The notes under the pieces were generated by a model. The model was not told where the DNA came from and ran no database searches. It saw only the letters and a program-made list of their open reading frames with translations. A program made the translations under genes and the position numbers. Source: JASBYZ01 sp029983705 (GTDB lineage Bacteria > Actinomycetota > Coriobacteriia > Coriobacteriales > JAEZZM01). Taken from it: 64,000 bases of DNA. Positions 52,647-62,268 of this stretch are shown here, piece after piece. Position 1 is the stretch's first letter. The number at the start of each line of letters is the position of its first letter. Where the stretch lies: assembly GCA_965119715.1 (NCBI GenBank), contig OZ221969.1, positions 1,240,001 through 1,304,000 on the forward strand, in the 5' to 3' direction.

Positions 52647-53612
52647 ATGCGCGATGTTTCAATTGAGCTCATTCCAAATTTTTTAATTGGACACGCCACT
52701 AATGAAGATGCAGCTACAGGCTGCACAGTTATTGTGGCACTAAAGGGTGCCTGCGGTGGCGTGGACATTAGAGGTGGTGCTCCAGCTACACGAGAGACTG
52801 ATTTACTCAAGCCAGAAAACTCAGTTTCTGTAGTACATGCAGTTGTCTTATCTGGAGGTTCTGCCTACGGACTAGCAGCTGCAAGCGGTGTCGCAGAAGA
52901 GCTTGAGAGCAAGGGCATTGGTCTTGATACCGGTCCTGCACTCGTGCCTATTGTAGTAGGTGCCTCACTTTTTGATCTAGACCTTCAAGACTCTTTAGAG
53001 CGCCCAGATGCAAGCTATGGAATAAGAGCTGTTGAAGATGCCTTCCATAACAAGTTTTCTGCCCCAGATCATGGCAATGTTGGTGCCGGAACTGGAGCAA
53101 GCGTTGCTAAAATTTTAGGAACTGAGTTTGCTGTTAAGTCAGGCCTCGGATATGCAGCTTATGAGCACAATGGGCTCTATGTTGGAGCAGTTGTTGCCCT
53201 AAACGCACTGGGTGATATTTATGACACGAGCACCAATACAAAACTTGCCGGCCCTCTCTTAGAAGATGGATTCATGGGAGACACTGCAGAGATTCTCTTA
53301 AACAAAACTGCAGGTGACCCTATGCCCCTTGACCTCACTAACACCACCCTTGGCTGCATCATCACCAATGCAAAGCTTGATAAATCACAGTGCACCAAGC
53401 TTGCTCAGATGTCTCACGATGGATACGCTCGAGCTATTAGACCTTGTCACTCAAGCTTTGACGGAGATTCTATCTTTGTGCTTGCTTCTGGCGAAAAGGA
53501 CGCTCAATTTGAGGCAGTTAGCATGCTCGCACAAAAATCAGTTGAGAAGGCTATTTTAGATGCAATAACAAGCGCCGAGAGTGCTTTTGGACTTAAGAGC
53601 TACAAAGACTAA
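52647..53612 (+). CDS. P1-family (DmpA-like) peptidase
   Basis: 321 residues of the N-terminal nucleophile fold of DmpA/BapA aminopeptidases. GVDIRGGAPATRETDLL, VVLSGGSAYGLAAASGVAEE and NVGAGTGASVAKILG match the family; LTNTTLGCIITNAKLDK is the region where autocleavage would expose the nucleophile (a Thr here). Expected activity is release of N-terminal residues or cyclic or beta-peptide hydrolysis. No signal peptide. Confidence 0.88.
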   Translation: MRDVSIELIPNFLIGHATNEDAATGCTVIVALKGACGGVDIRGGAPATRETDLLKPENSVSVVHAVVLSGGSAYGLAAASGVAEELESKGIGLDTGPALVPIVVGASLFDLDLQDSLERPDASYGIRAVEDAFHNKFSAPDHGNVGAGTGASVAKILGTEFAVKSGLGYAAYEHNGLYVGAVVALNALGDIYDTSTNTKLAGPLLEDGFMGDTAEILLNKTAGDPMPLDLTNTTLGCIITNAKLDKSQCTKLAQMSHDGYARAIRPCHSSFDGDSIFVLASGEKDAQFEAVSMLAQKSVEKAILDAITSAESAFGLKSYKD

Positions 53613-53623
53613 GGGGTTTAGAT

Positions 53624-55033
53624 ATGATTTCACCTACCCTAGTAACAAGTTTTGCCTACGATGAAGCTGTTATCCACGTTGAAATTTACTCTCCAGAAGA
53701 GATCATAGATCAGCCTGGAACTCCTTACGGAGTATCTGTAAAGCGTCCACCACTTTTAGTCTTGCACGGTAACGCAGGTTCAATTCATGAATTTGACCAG
53801 CAAATTGAATACTTCTCTAAGCAAAGAACGGTTATTGCAATTGACTCTCGTGGACAGGGTAAGTCAACGGTAAACCCTGAACTTGAAATTACCTACGAAA
53901 TTATGGCAGATGACGTGCTTGAGATTATGAACCGCTTAGGTGTACCTGAAGTACACCTTTTAGGTTTCTCAGACGGTGCTATTACCTCTTTACTCTTTGC
54001 TAAAAATAATCCTTTTAGAGTTAAAACCCTTACTGCAATTGGTGCAAATATCGACCCTAAGGGACTTACCACACAGGCTCGAGAAGATATTAAAGAAGAA
54101 ATTAAGCGCCTTAAAAAGGAGCGTAAACAAGAGGAACTTAAGGCCCAAGGTATCTTAGAGAGTTCAGAGTATGATGTAGAGCTCTCTGAACATGAATTTG
54201 GACTTGAGCCTGAAGAGGTACTCCTTGAACTCTTAATGGCACACCCACACATAAAACTTTCTGCGCTCTCAGAAATTCATTGCCCAACACTTATCATTAC
54301 CGGTGAGCATGACATGATAAAACCTGAGCACACCAAGCAGATTGTTTCTCAAATTGAACACGCCGAACATAAGGTTATCCAAGGTGCAGACCACTTTGTT
54401 TTAGCAGGTTATTCTCACAAAGTTAACGAGATGGTCGAAGAGCTTATTACAGCAAATGAAAAAGATTTAAAGCCAATTGAGCTTAGTCTTAGTGAAAACC
54501 TTACAACAGAGATAGCAACTGAGGCAGACCTAGAAGAGGTCAAGCAAGTCTATAACGATATGATTGACAGTCTTGAAACAAGCACCAACTATCCAGGCTG
54601 GAAACGCGGTGTGTATCCAGCTGTTGAAATTGCAGAAAAAGGTGTTAAAGACGGAGATCTCTTTGTAGTTCGCCAAAAATCTGACGGCAAGGCTGTCGCC
54701 TCATTTATCTTACGCTATGACCTCCCATTTTACTTTAGTGCCGCAGGTTGGGAAAACATTGAGCAAGAAGCCGTATTGATGATTCATACACTTATTGTTT
54801 CTCCTAAGGCAAAAAGTTCAGGAATTGGAAGACATGTGCTTGCCTTTATGGAAGACTATGCTCGTAAAAACCCACAAACTAAGGCAATTAGATTTAATAC
54901 CTCACCTCAAAATGTTCCTGCAAACTACCTCTATATTCGTTCTGGCTTTATTAGATACTACGCATTTTTACAGCCGTATAGAGGCCTAGATATTCCAGAT
55001 TGGACAAATCCTTACGAGAAAAGGATTCGATAA
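53624..55033 (+). CDS. alpha/beta hydrolase fused to GNAT acetyltransferase
   Basis: 469 residues, two enzymes in one chain. Residues 1-280 are an alpha/beta hydrolase: LLVLHGNAGSIHEFD oxyanion region, nucleophile Ser in LLGFSDGAITS, Asp in ITGEHDMIKP, His in GADHFVLAGY. A charged insertion (about 155-200) forms the lid. Residues 295-469 are a GNAT domain with IHTLIVSPKAKSSGIGRHVL as the acetyl-CoA site. There is no stop or weak junction, so the fusion looks genuine. The substrate is unknown. Confidence 0.88.
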   Translation: MISPTLVTSFAYDEAVIHVEIYSPEEIIDQPGTPYGVSVKRPPLLVLHGNAGSIHEFDQQIEYFSKQRTVIAIDSRGQGKSTVNPELEITYEIMADDVLEIMNRLGVPEVHLLGFSDGAITSLLFAKNNPFRVKTLTAIGANIDPKGLTTQAREDIKEEIKRLKKERKQEELKAQGILESSEYDVELSEHEFGLEPEEVLLELLMAHPHIKLSALSEIHCPTLIITGEHDMIKPEHTKQIVSQIEHAEHKVIQGADHFVLAGYSHKVNEMVEELITANEKDLKPIELSLSENLTTEIATEADLEEVKQVYNDMIDSLETSTNYPGWKRGVYPAVEIAEKGVKDGDLFVVRQKSDGKAVASFILRYDLPFYFSAAGWENIEQEAVLMIHTLIVSPKAKSSGIGRHVLAFMEDYARKNPQTKAIRFNTSPQNVPANYLYIRSGFIRYYAFLQPYRGLDIPDWTNPYEKRIR

Positions 55034-55038
55034 AACGC

Positions 55039-55074
55039 TTAAGGCTCGGACATCAAATCCGAGCCTTAATTTTT
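55039..55074 (+). terminator. strong intrinsic terminator, possibly bidirectional
   Basis: A 12-bp perfect stem (TTAAGGCTCGGA with TCCGAGCCTTAA), 7-nt loop, and a TTTTT run on the plus strand. It lies between the fusion gene (ends 55033) and the convergent glycosyltransferase gene (ends 55077), so it may serve both, though the minus-strand T run is weaker. Confidence 0.9.
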
Positions 55075-55076
55075 GC

Positions 55077-56108
55077 TTAGTTAAATTTAAAAATCTTTTG
55101 AGCAATCCTATAAAAACCAAGTGACATCTTTTGACCAAAATGTCCGGGAAGGTTGGTACCAATCCCAACTAAAGAATGTCTGATGCGACTATACATCTTT
55201 TTATCGTAGTCTTTAAGGTAGGCCCAAAGCTCTTTCATCTTTACATCTGCCTGAGGATCATCAGACATTTTAGAGAAGATAGAAGAGATTGCATACATGA
55301 GTGACATGTAGTTTTCCATGTACTTAATAAGATACTTTGAGTCAACCTCATCATAGATATGGTAGGCATCAGTCATTATTCTTGTCACGCGCAATTGGTG
55401 GTCAATGCGCTTAACCATAACTGATTCATTAACGCTTTGGTCGTCTCGGCCAATAAAATAGCGATACAAGTCTGCGTCAATATAGTAAAAATTCTTTACG
55501 CGGGGCAGTGGCACATAGGCATAAATGTTATCTACATAAAAGGTGTGTTTTGGAATAGGAAGGCCTTCTCGTAAGATATCTGCTCTATAGGTAAGGGCGT
55601 GCATAAGCAAGGTGTCATCAATTCTAAAACCTGAAATATGATCCCAGTCAGTTACCTTTTCAACAGGAATTGCACTCGTATACCTCATAACCGACTGAGT
55701 ATTATCACTTTGATGCTCATACACATAATTGGTAATTACCAGATTAATTGGGTCAGGACTTTCAACTTGCGTGCGCAAATATGCTAGCAACTTTTCAAGC
55801 GCATCCTTATCAAGCCAGTCATCAGAATCAAGTACTCGGTAATACAGGCCCTCTGCAAGTTCAAGCCCTTTGAGTACGCCAGCACCGTGTCCCCCGTTTT
55901 CTTGGTGATGTACCTTAACGAGCTCTGGATATTTTTGAGCCCACCCATCAGCAATTTCTGCGGTATTATCCTTGGTAGAACCATCATCAATAATAATGGT
56001 CTCTACATCTGTAGCATAGTTAGAACCTTCAAGTACTGAAGATATTGCCTTATTCATATAGTCAGCTGAGTTATAACATGGTATTGCAATTGATAGTGTC
56101 TTTTTCAC
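55077..56108 (-). CDS. family 2 glycosyltransferase
   Basis: 343 residues, GT-A fold: LSIAIPCYNSADYMNKAISS, IIIDDGSTKDNTAEIAD (nucleotide site), HHQENGGHGAGVLKGLELAE and YRVLDSDDWLDKDAL (DxD metal site). The C-terminal third is helical with a basic tail. Probably adds a sugar to a cell-surface polymer. Next to UDP-galactopyranose mutase on the same strand (27 bp), so a galactofuranosyl role is possible but unproven. Confidence 0.9.
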   Translation of the reverse strand: MKKTLSIAIPCYNSADYMNKAISSVLEGSNYATDVETIIIDDGSTKDNTAEIADGWAQKYPELVKVHHQENGGHGAGVLKGLELAEGLYYRVLDSDDWLDKDALEKLLAYLRTQVESPDPINLVITNYVYEHQSDNTQSVMRYTSAIPVEKVTDWDHISGFRIDDTLLMHALTYRADILREGLPIPKHTFYVDNIYAYVPLPRVKNFYYIDADLYRYFIGRDDQSVNESVMVKRIDHQLRVTRIMTDAYHIYDEVDSKYLIKYMENYMSLMYAISSIFSKMSDDPQADVKMKELWAYLKDYDKKMYSRIRHSLVGIGTNLPGHFGQKMSLGFYRIAQKIFKFN

Positions 56109-56135
56109 GAGTCTGATAAATCCTTTATCGATAAG

Positions 56136-57326
56136 TTATTTGGCAAGCTCTTCTGCGAGATCAAGTGCTGCCTTTGTTGTATCGTCCATATCATAATATC
56201 TATATTGACCCAAACGTCCAAGCACATACAGATTTGTAATCATATTGGCACGCTTAGCATACTTTTCGTAGAGCGCTTGGTTTTCTGGATTAGATATTGG
56301 ATAGTAAGGATCTATGTCTGAACCAGGCACATAAGCTTGGGGATATTCTTTTAAGATGGTGGTCTTATCTAAATCCTCTTGACCAGTCATCTTTTTAAAC
56401 TCAGTGATGCGCGTAAAGTCTTCAGTGGTAGTGTAGTTAACGGTTGCAGCCTCCTGAAAACTCTTCATATCAAGTTGCTCAAAGCGCATGTCAATAGACC
56501 TGTATGGAAGTGCTCCCATGTCTGATGAAAAGAGCTCATCAACCGGTCCTGAATAAATTACCAGACCCTTAAAAGGGCTTCCTTGAACGATAAAAGTATT
56601 GTCAGAAAGCTCAGCTATGCTTGCAAGCTCAGTTTTTAAAAACACATCAATGTTTGGATGCGTAAGCATCTTTTCAAACATCTTGGTGTAGCCTTCTTTT
56701 GGCATACCTTGGTAGACATCCTGAAAATATCTATCGTCTTCAGAGATATGGATTGGAACGCGTGCAGTAACCGCTCCGTCAATCTCCTCCGGCTTTTTAT
56801 CCCACTGCTTCATGGTGTAGTGCAAGAAAATATTCTCGTAAATATAATCTGCCACCTCTTGTAAGTTCTCATTATCAGAAGCTCTAAGCTTTGAGATTGG
56901 TACCTTGGTCTCCTCGCCAAACTCTTCTACCAACTCTTGGTAGAGCAACTCTGACTTTTCTTTACCAAAAGAAATTTCAAGAGAGGTCTTATTAAAAGGG
57001 ACAGGAACTAAGGTACCGTGAATGTTTGCTAATACCCTGTGCTCGTAAGGAAGCCATTTGGTAAATTGTGATAAGAAGTCATAGACCTCTTTCATGTGAG
57101 TATGAAAGATGTGTGGTCCAAAAAGGTGAACCATCACTCCTGCGTCATCAATAAAATCGTGGGCGTTACCTGCGATTTGTGCACGTTTTTCAATAATTGC
57201 AATACGTGCCTCAGGTTTAAGTTCTGCATACCTTCGAGCAAAAACAGCACCTGAATAACCTGCACCAACTACCAAGACATCATAGTTTGTTGCAGCAAAT
57301 TGGCTTGCATCACTGTAGATAGTCAA
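56136..57326 (-). CDS. glf: UDP-galactopyranose mutase
   Basis: 396 residues, FAD enzyme converting UDP-Galp to UDP-Galf. DVLVVGAGYSGAVFARRYAE is the FAD-binding start, HLFGPHIFHTHMKEVYDFL the substrate region, and LGRLGQYRYYDMDDTTKAAL the C-terminal motif. It implies galactofuranose in the envelope or capsule. Divergent from pta; the 90-bp gap contains TATAAT at 57374-57379 on the plus strand. Confidence 0.96.
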   Translation of the reverse strand: MTIYSDASQFAATNYDVLVVGAGYSGAVFARRYAELKPEARIAIIEKRAQIAGNAHDFIDDAGVMVHLFGPHIFHTHMKEVYDFLSQFTKWLPYEHRVLANIHGTLVPVPFNKTSLEISFGKEKSELLYQELVEEFGEETKVPISKLRASDNENLQEVADYIYENIFLHYTMKQWDKKPEEIDGAVTARVPIHISEDDRYFQDVYQGMPKEGYTKMFEKMLTHPNIDVFLKTELASIAELSDNTFIVQGSPFKGLVIYSGPVDELFSSDMGALPYRSIDMRFEQLDMKSFQEAATVNYTTTEDFTRITEFKKMTGQEDLDKTTILKEYPQAYVPGSDIDPYYPISNPENQALYEKYAKRANMITNLYVLGRLGQYRYYDMDDTTKAALDLAEELAK

Positions 57327-57416
57327 TTAAGCTCCTCCGAGACGGGTATTAATTGGTTTACGTAATAATTAAGTATAATCAAAAGAAGTGAAGTTAAAGT
57401 TAAAAGGATAGAGACC

Positions 57417-58394
57417 ATGAGTAATTTCTTACATAAAATTAAAGAACAGGCCCGCACAGATCTTAAGACAATTGTTCTTCCTGAAGGTGAAGACGAGCGT
57501 GTAAGAGAGGCTGCAAAAATCATTGCAGATGAAAAGCTCGCACGTCTTATTGTGTTTAACACAAAAGATCTTGAGGAGTCTGAATATATCCAGCTACTCG
57601 ATTATAAAACTTCAGATAAAAGAGATGCCTACGCACACCAGCTCGTTGACATCATGTCAAAAAAAGGCATCACACTAGAGGATGCCTACATGCTTCTTGA
57701 TGATGAACTTTACTACTCAGTTATGATGGTAAAGATGGGAGATGCTGATGGCATGGTTGCAGGAGCTGCCCACTCAACCGCTGACACCTTGCACCCAGCT
57801 TTACGAATCTTGCACACAAAGCCTGGAATTAAAACCGTCTCAGGCTTCTTTTACATGGTTGTTCCAAACTCAGAATACGGACACGAGGGTGAGTTTATCT
57901 TTGCAGACTGTGCACTTGTAGAAAATCCAGGTTCGGAGCAGCTTGTTGAAATTGCCCATGAGAGTGCAAAATCCTTTGAGGCCTTAAGTGGCGAGAAGGC
58001 CCGTGTGGCATTTCTCTCCTACTCAACTAAGGGTTCAGCAAAAGGTGAGATGGTCGATAAGGTAGCAAGCGCAGCTCAAAGCTTTAAAGAAAGCTATCCA
58101 GATATTATTGCTGATGGTGAACTTCAGCTTGATGCGGCTATAGTTCCAGATGTAGCTTTAAGAAAGGCACCAAACTCAAGCCTTGAAGGCAGGGCAAACG
58201 TGTTAGTTTTCCCAGGAATTGAGTCTGCCAATATCTCATACAAACTTGTGCAGCGCCTAGCTAAGGCTAAGGCCTTTGGGCCAATTTTACAAGGCATTGC
58301 AAAGCCTGTGAACGACCTCTCACGAGGCTGCAAGGTTGAAGATATCGTTGGTGTAGTTGCACTGAGTGCAGTTCAAGCGCAAATTGAAGATTAA
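57417..58394 (+). CDS. pta: phosphate acetyltransferase
   Basis: 325 residues, the short catalytic form. It converts acetyl-CoA and phosphate to acetyl phosphate. IVLPEGEDERVREAAKIIAD, MVAGAAHSTADTLHPALRI and SYSTKGSAKGEMVDKV match the family, with ANVLVFPGIESANISYKL near the end. Ribosome site AAAGGAT. Its 3' end overlaps that of the convergent ackA gene. Confidence 0.96.
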   Translation: MSNFLHKIKEQARTDLKTIVLPEGEDERVREAAKIIADEKLARLIVFNTKDLEESEYIQLLDYKTSDKRDAYAHQLVDIMSKKGITLEDAYMLLDDELYYSVMMVKMGDADGMVAGAAHSTADTLHPALRILHTKPGIKTVSGFFYMVVPNSEYGHEGEFIFADCALVENPGSEQLVEIAHESAKSFEALSGEKARVAFLSYSTKGSAKGEMVDKVASAAQSFKESYPDIIADGELQLDAAIVPDVALRKAPNSSLEGRANVLVFPGIESANISYKLVQRLAKAKAFGPILQGIAKPVNDLSRGCKVEDIVGVVALSAVQAQIED

Positions 58395-59599
58395 AACTCT
58401 AGAGACTGATATCCATAGAGTAAGCGTTTTGCATCCATTGCCATCATGAGCTCTTCATTGGTTGGGATTACTAATATCTGCACTTGTGACTCAGGTGCAG
58501 ATATAACGCTTATCTCGCCATTGCCTATAGCTGCATTCTGATTCTTTTCTTCATCAATTATAAAGCCTAACTCCTCAAGTCCTGAGCAGGCAAGGGTTCT
58601 TACAATTGCAGAGTTTTCTCCAACGCCTGCAGTAAAGGCTAATACATCACAGCCTCCCATAGAAAATACCATGGAGCCCATGTTGCACTTAACGGAATGC
58701 GAGTAAGCCTCAATTGCATGCTGGCACTGGGTGTTTCCTTTATGAGCTTCTTCTGCGATATCTCTTAGGTCACTTGAAAGACCAGAAAGTCCTAAGAGCC
58801 CTGACTTTTGGTTCATTATCTCGTTTAATTCACTTGCGCTTAAACTTGAATTTTCTAAGATATAGGTCACAATAGCAGGATCTATGCTTCCGCACCTTGT
58901 GCCCATCACAAGTCCTTCAAGCGGGGTAAATCCCATGGTGGTATTAACGGAGTCTCCGTGTTTGATAGCACACAAAGACGCACCGTTTCCAATGTGTGCC
59001 GATAAAATCTTGAGCTCATCGGCATTATCAAAATACTCTTTTACGCGCATTGAAACAAAACGGTGAGAAATACCGTGAGCACCGTAGCGCTTGATTTTAA
59101 ACTTTTCAATGATGTCGCGTGGCAGCGCATAGTCTGATGACTTATCTGGAATGGTGGTATGAAAGGCTGTGTCAAAAATTGCCACGTTTGAAAGTGATGG
59201 ATAGTGAGACATGCAAGCCTCAATAACTGAAGCTGCTGGATAGTTGTGCAGCGGTGCAAGAGGAGCAAGCTCTCTAATCTTATCGATAGTATGGTAGTCA
59301 ATGATGACTGCATCATTGAAATAGTATCCGCCCATAACTACACGGTGGGCAAAACCATCAATTTGATAGGGTGCGTCCTGTTTAAACAAGAGGTCAAATA
59401 TTAACTGAGCTGCTGCATTGTGGTCAGGCAGGTAGCTGAGCTCTTTGTTGCTTGGGCCACCCTTTATCTCATAAGAAAACTGACCCTTAGAAAGTCCTAT
59501 GCGCTCACACACACCCTTAGCCAAGACCTCATGAGATTCAACCTGAATAAGCTTGAATTTAATAGAAGACGAACCAGAGTTAAGTGTAAGAATATTCAT
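58391..59599 (-). CDS. ackA: acetate kinase
   Basis: 402 residues, ASKHA-fold kinase making ATP and acetate from acetyl phosphate. ILTLNSGSSSIKFKL at the start, the substrate motif RVVMGGYYF, SAHIGNGASLCAIKHGDSV, and FTAGVGENSAIVR near the end. It completes the acetate pathway with pta, but the two genes are convergent and share the four bases TTAA for their stops, rather than forming an operon. Confidence 0.97.
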   Translation of the reverse strand: MNILTLNSGSSSIKFKLIQVESHEVLAKGVCERIGLSKGQFSYEIKGGPSNKELSYLPDHNAAAQLIFDLLFKQDAPYQIDGFAHRVVMGGYYFNDAVIIDYHTIDKIRELAPLAPLHNYPAASVIEACMSHYPSLSNVAIFDTAFHTTIPDKSSDYALPRDIIEKFKIKRYGAHGISHRFVSMRVKEYFDNADELKILSAHIGNGASLCAIKHGDSVNTTMGFTPLEGLVMGTRCGSIDPAIVTYILENSSLSASELNEIMNQKSGLLGLSGLSSDLRDIAEEAHKGNTQCQHAIEAYSHSVKCNMGSMVFSMGGCDVLAFTAGVGENSAIVRTLACSGLEELGFIIDEEKNQNAAIGNGEISVISAPESQVQILVIPTNEELMMAMDAKRLLYGYQSLEF

Positions 59600-59629
59600 A
59601 GGACTTATCCTTTTACAGTTAAATTGCTA

Positions 59630-59968
59630 CTAAATTAAACCTTCACCAAGTGTCTTGCCACCAAGCACATGTACATGCCAGTGAAATACACTTTGGCCAG
59701 CGTCAGCACCTTTATTGGTAATAAGGCGATAGCCTTTTTGATCAATACCTTTTATCTTGGCCACCTTATTTGTAGCCTCAAACACACGCGCAATAGTTTC
59801 TGAAGGTACCTCATCTGCAATATCTTGGTAGTGCTTTTTAGGCACCACTAACACATGGACTGAAGCTTGAGGATTTGCATCTTCAAAGGCACAAACAAGC
59901 TCATCTTCATATACTACCTTGGTTTCTATCTCGCCATTTGCAAGCTTACAAAAAATACAATCTGACAT
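59630..59968 (-). CDS. HIT-family protein (HinT-like)
   Basis: 112 residues. CIFCKLANGEIETKVVYEDE is the zinc-Cys N-terminus and VFHWHVHVLGG the histidine triad. Hydrolyses adenosine 5'-monophosphoramidates. The frame begins at a TTG within the ribosome site GGAGG itself (59980), so the real start is the ATG at 59968 (MSDCIFC), the second of two adjacent ATGs. It is downstream of xseB by 18 bp. Confidence 0.93.
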   Translation of the reverse strand: MSDCIFCKLANGEIETKVVYEDELVCAFEDANPQASVHVLVVPKKHYQDIADEVPSETIARVFEATNKVAKIKGIDQKGYRLITNKGADAGQSVFHWHVHVLGGKTLGEGLI

Positions 59969-59986
59969 CATATCCTCCAAAATTAG

Positions 59987-60235
59987 CTAGCTTAAACTGG
60001 TATCAATACTATCATCAGATTCAGGCTCAATCTCGCCCATCAAGGTAGTTACCTTTTGTTGGGCATCTTGAAGGCGTGACTGAAGCGTTTTTACAAGTGC
60101 TACGCCCTCTTCGTATGCAGCAAGTGAGTCTTCAAGTTCAAGTTGGTTTGACTCAAGCTTCCTAATAACCTCCTCAAGTTTTTGAGATGCCTCTGAAAAA
60201 CTTAAAGATTCTAATTCGTTTTGCTCTTTTGCCAT
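59987..60235 (-). CDS. xseB: exodeoxyribonuclease VII small subunit
   Basis: 82 residues, helical: LSFSEASQKLEEVIRKLESN and LELEDSLAAYEEGVALVKTL are diagnostic of XseB. It pairs with XseA to degrade single-stranded DNA. Its ATG directly follows the xseA stop (adjacent bases), so the subunits are co-translated. Confidence 0.95.
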   Translation of the reverse strand: MAKEQNELESLSFSEASQKLEEVIRKLESNQLELEDSLAAYEEGVALVKTLQSRLQDAQQKVTTLMGEIEPESDDSIDTSLS

Positions 60236-61534
60236 TTATGCTCCTTGAATTGTATCTTTTGACTGTACCTGCGCATGCAGGCTTCCGTCTTGTAATCGAA
60301 TATGTATGAGGTCTCCTGCCTCGACTTTAGTTACGCTATCAACAAGATTGCCCGCTTTGTTGGTGGTAAAGGCATATCCACGCGTGAGCACCTTAAGCGG
60401 CGAGAGCGACTCAAGTTTTGCCACCTTTATTTGAAGCGATTTATGGTAGCGTTCACTAAAGTTTTGTGCCAACTTTAAAAAGCTCTGTGAAATACGCTCA
60501 AGGTATTCCTCATCACGCTTGAGCCCCTGCGGAATTGCCCGCAAAAATCGATCATGCTGCAGTGCAAGGTTTGAGTCATATTTTTCAAGCCAACTTGCTT
60601 CAGCTAAGACAGGACGGCTCATCTGGCGAGAAAGACTTTGGGATTTTCTCTCAACTAAAAGCTCCATAGCTTTTGCAAGCCTTAAGCTTTGCTGGCGCTT
60701 ACCTGCTTTAAGCTCACTTAGATCAGGCGCTACAGACTCTGCTGCAGCTGTTGGAGTGGACGCTCTTCTGTCAGCTACCATATCTGCAATTGAGTTATCA
60801 GGTTCATGCCCTATACCACTTACGAGTGGTGTGCTAAGACTTGCAATCTTTCTTGCGAGCATCTCATCATTAAAGGGCATCAGATCCTCATACGCTCCGC
60901 CACCTCTTACGAGCAATATTGCATCAAGTCCGCGCTTATCGGCAAGATCAAGGGCGTACGCCATCTCTTGGGGAGCCCTCTCCCCTTCAACTGCTACGCC
61001 AAAAAACTCAATTTCAACGAGGGGGTTTCTGCGACGAAGCGTTCTGAGAACGTCATGTACCGCCTTACCTCTTGGAGAAGTTATAAGGCCAATACGTGTA
61101 CAAAATGCAGGAACTTCTTTTTTTCTGCCCTGATCCATCAGTCCTTCTGCTTGAAGCTTTTTTGCAAGACGGGCTACCTGCTGGCGCAAGTTACCCTCTC
61201 CTGCAAGCTCTAGTCTATTTACAGAAAACTGCATTCTTCCTTTGGCTGGATAGGCTGTGAAGTAACCGCTTAACTCAAGGAGCATTCCTGCCTTAAGCTC
61301 AATGGCACTTGCCAGATATTTATCGCGCCACATAATACAAGAAAGTGATGATTGCTTATCGGCAATAGTAAAGTATGCTGCCTTGTAGCCAGGTTTATCG
61401 TTAAATTCTGAAACTTCACCAACAATGGTGACTCTAATTTGCTCAAGTGCTCCTTTAGCAAGCTGAAGTGCACTTGAAACACTTAAGGCTGCCTCATTTG
61501 AAGCACCCCTGGTATCTAAAGTAGTATTCCACAT
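60236..61534 (-). CDS. xseA: exodeoxyribonuclease VII large subunit
   Basis: 432 residues. The N-terminal OB fold (VTIVGEVSEFNDKPGYKAAY) is followed by the catalytic domain with GLITSPRGKAVHDVLRTLRR, LLVRGGGAYEDLMPFND and VSGIGHEPDNSIADMVAD (Gly-His-Glu-x-Asp motif), then a long coiled-coil region and a C-terminal beta segment (SLSPLKVLTRGYAFTTN). It forms one unit with xseB and probably with the zinc protease gene 2 bp upstream. Confidence 0.96.
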   Translation of the reverse strand: MWNTTLDTRGASNEAALSVSSALQLAKGALEQIRVTIVGEVSEFNDKPGYKAAYFTIADKQSSLSCIMWRDKYLASAIELKAGMLLELSGYFTAYPAKGRMQFSVNRLELAGEGNLRQQVARLAKKLQAEGLMDQGRKKEVPAFCTRIGLITSPRGKAVHDVLRTLRRRNPLVEIEFFGVAVEGERAPQEMAYALDLADKRGLDAILLVRGGGAYEDLMPFNDEMLARKIASLSTPLVSGIGHEPDNSIADMVADRRASTPTAAAESVAPDLSELKAGKRQQSLRLAKAMELLVERKSQSLSRQMSRPVLAEASWLEKYDSNLALQHDRFLRAIPQGLKRDEEYLERISQSFLKLAQNFSERYHKSLQIKVAKLESLSPLKVLTRGYAFTTNKAGNLVDSVTKVEAGDLIHIRLQDGSLHAQVQSKDTIQGA

Positions 61535-61536
61535 AA

Positions 61537-62211
61537 TTATCTGTTGTTGTTATTTGCCAAACTTACGTAATAGAGAAGGGTTAGGATTGATGAAAGTGCA
61601 GCTGCTACATAGGTAAATGCAGCGCTCTTAAGCATATCGCGTGCTCCCCTATCTTGTTCTGCAGGAAGTGCCACAGTACCCTCGATGCTTTCAATTGCAC
61701 GCTTGGATGCGTCAAACTCCACTGGAAGCGTTACGATTTGAAAGAGTACGGTAAGCGCAAAAAGAATAATTCCTGCCCATACAAGGTTTAACATCTGAAG
61801 GAAAAATCCTGCAAGAAGTACAAATACCCAAATGTTTGAACCAAGCTGAGCGAGAGGTAGCACTGCCTCTCTTACCTTAACTCCCATATAATTTTTAGCA
61901 TGCTGAACCGCGTGTCCTGCTTCATGGCATGCAACCGCAATTGATGCCACTGAGGTTCCGTTATAAGAATCATCTGAGAGGTTTAAGGTATCTGAGCGTG
62001 GATCATAAAAGTCAGATAGAGCTGCGCCACCATTGTGCAAAATCTCAACGTGTTGGAGGCCATTTCTGTCTAACATTGCACGAGCTGCCTGGTAGCCGGT
62101 GATGCCCTGGGCATTTTGAACCTGCGACCATTTTTTGTAGGTGTTTTTAATATATGCTTGTGAACCAAGACCTAAGGCCAAGGTTACTACCATTAATAAG
62201 ATATACAGCAT
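61537..62211 (-). CDS. YugP-type membrane zinc metallopeptidase
   Basis: 224 residues: an N-terminal membrane helix, LSDDSYNGTSVASIAVACHE with HEAGHAVQHAKNY (HExxH zinc site), and two or three further hydrophobic helices (about 120-160, 200-220). VEFDASKRAIESIEG follows as usual in this family. The natural substrate is unknown. It heads the run toward xseA. Confidence 0.9.
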   Translation of the reverse strand: MLYILLMVVTLALGLGSQAYIKNTYKKWSQVQNAQGITGYQAARAMLDRNGLQHVEILHNGGAALSDFYDPRSDTLNLSDDSYNGTSVASIAVACHEAGHAVQHAKNYMGVKVREAVLPLAQLGSNIWVFVLLAGFFLQMLNLVWAGIILFALTVLFQIVTLPVEFDASKRAIESIEGTVALPAEQDRGARDMLKSAAFTYVAAALSSILTLLYYVSLANNNNR

Positions 62212-62268
62212 AGTCTCTCACTTTCTAATTTATCAAGTATCTTTATGTTCTACCCGTTTAGACTCAGT

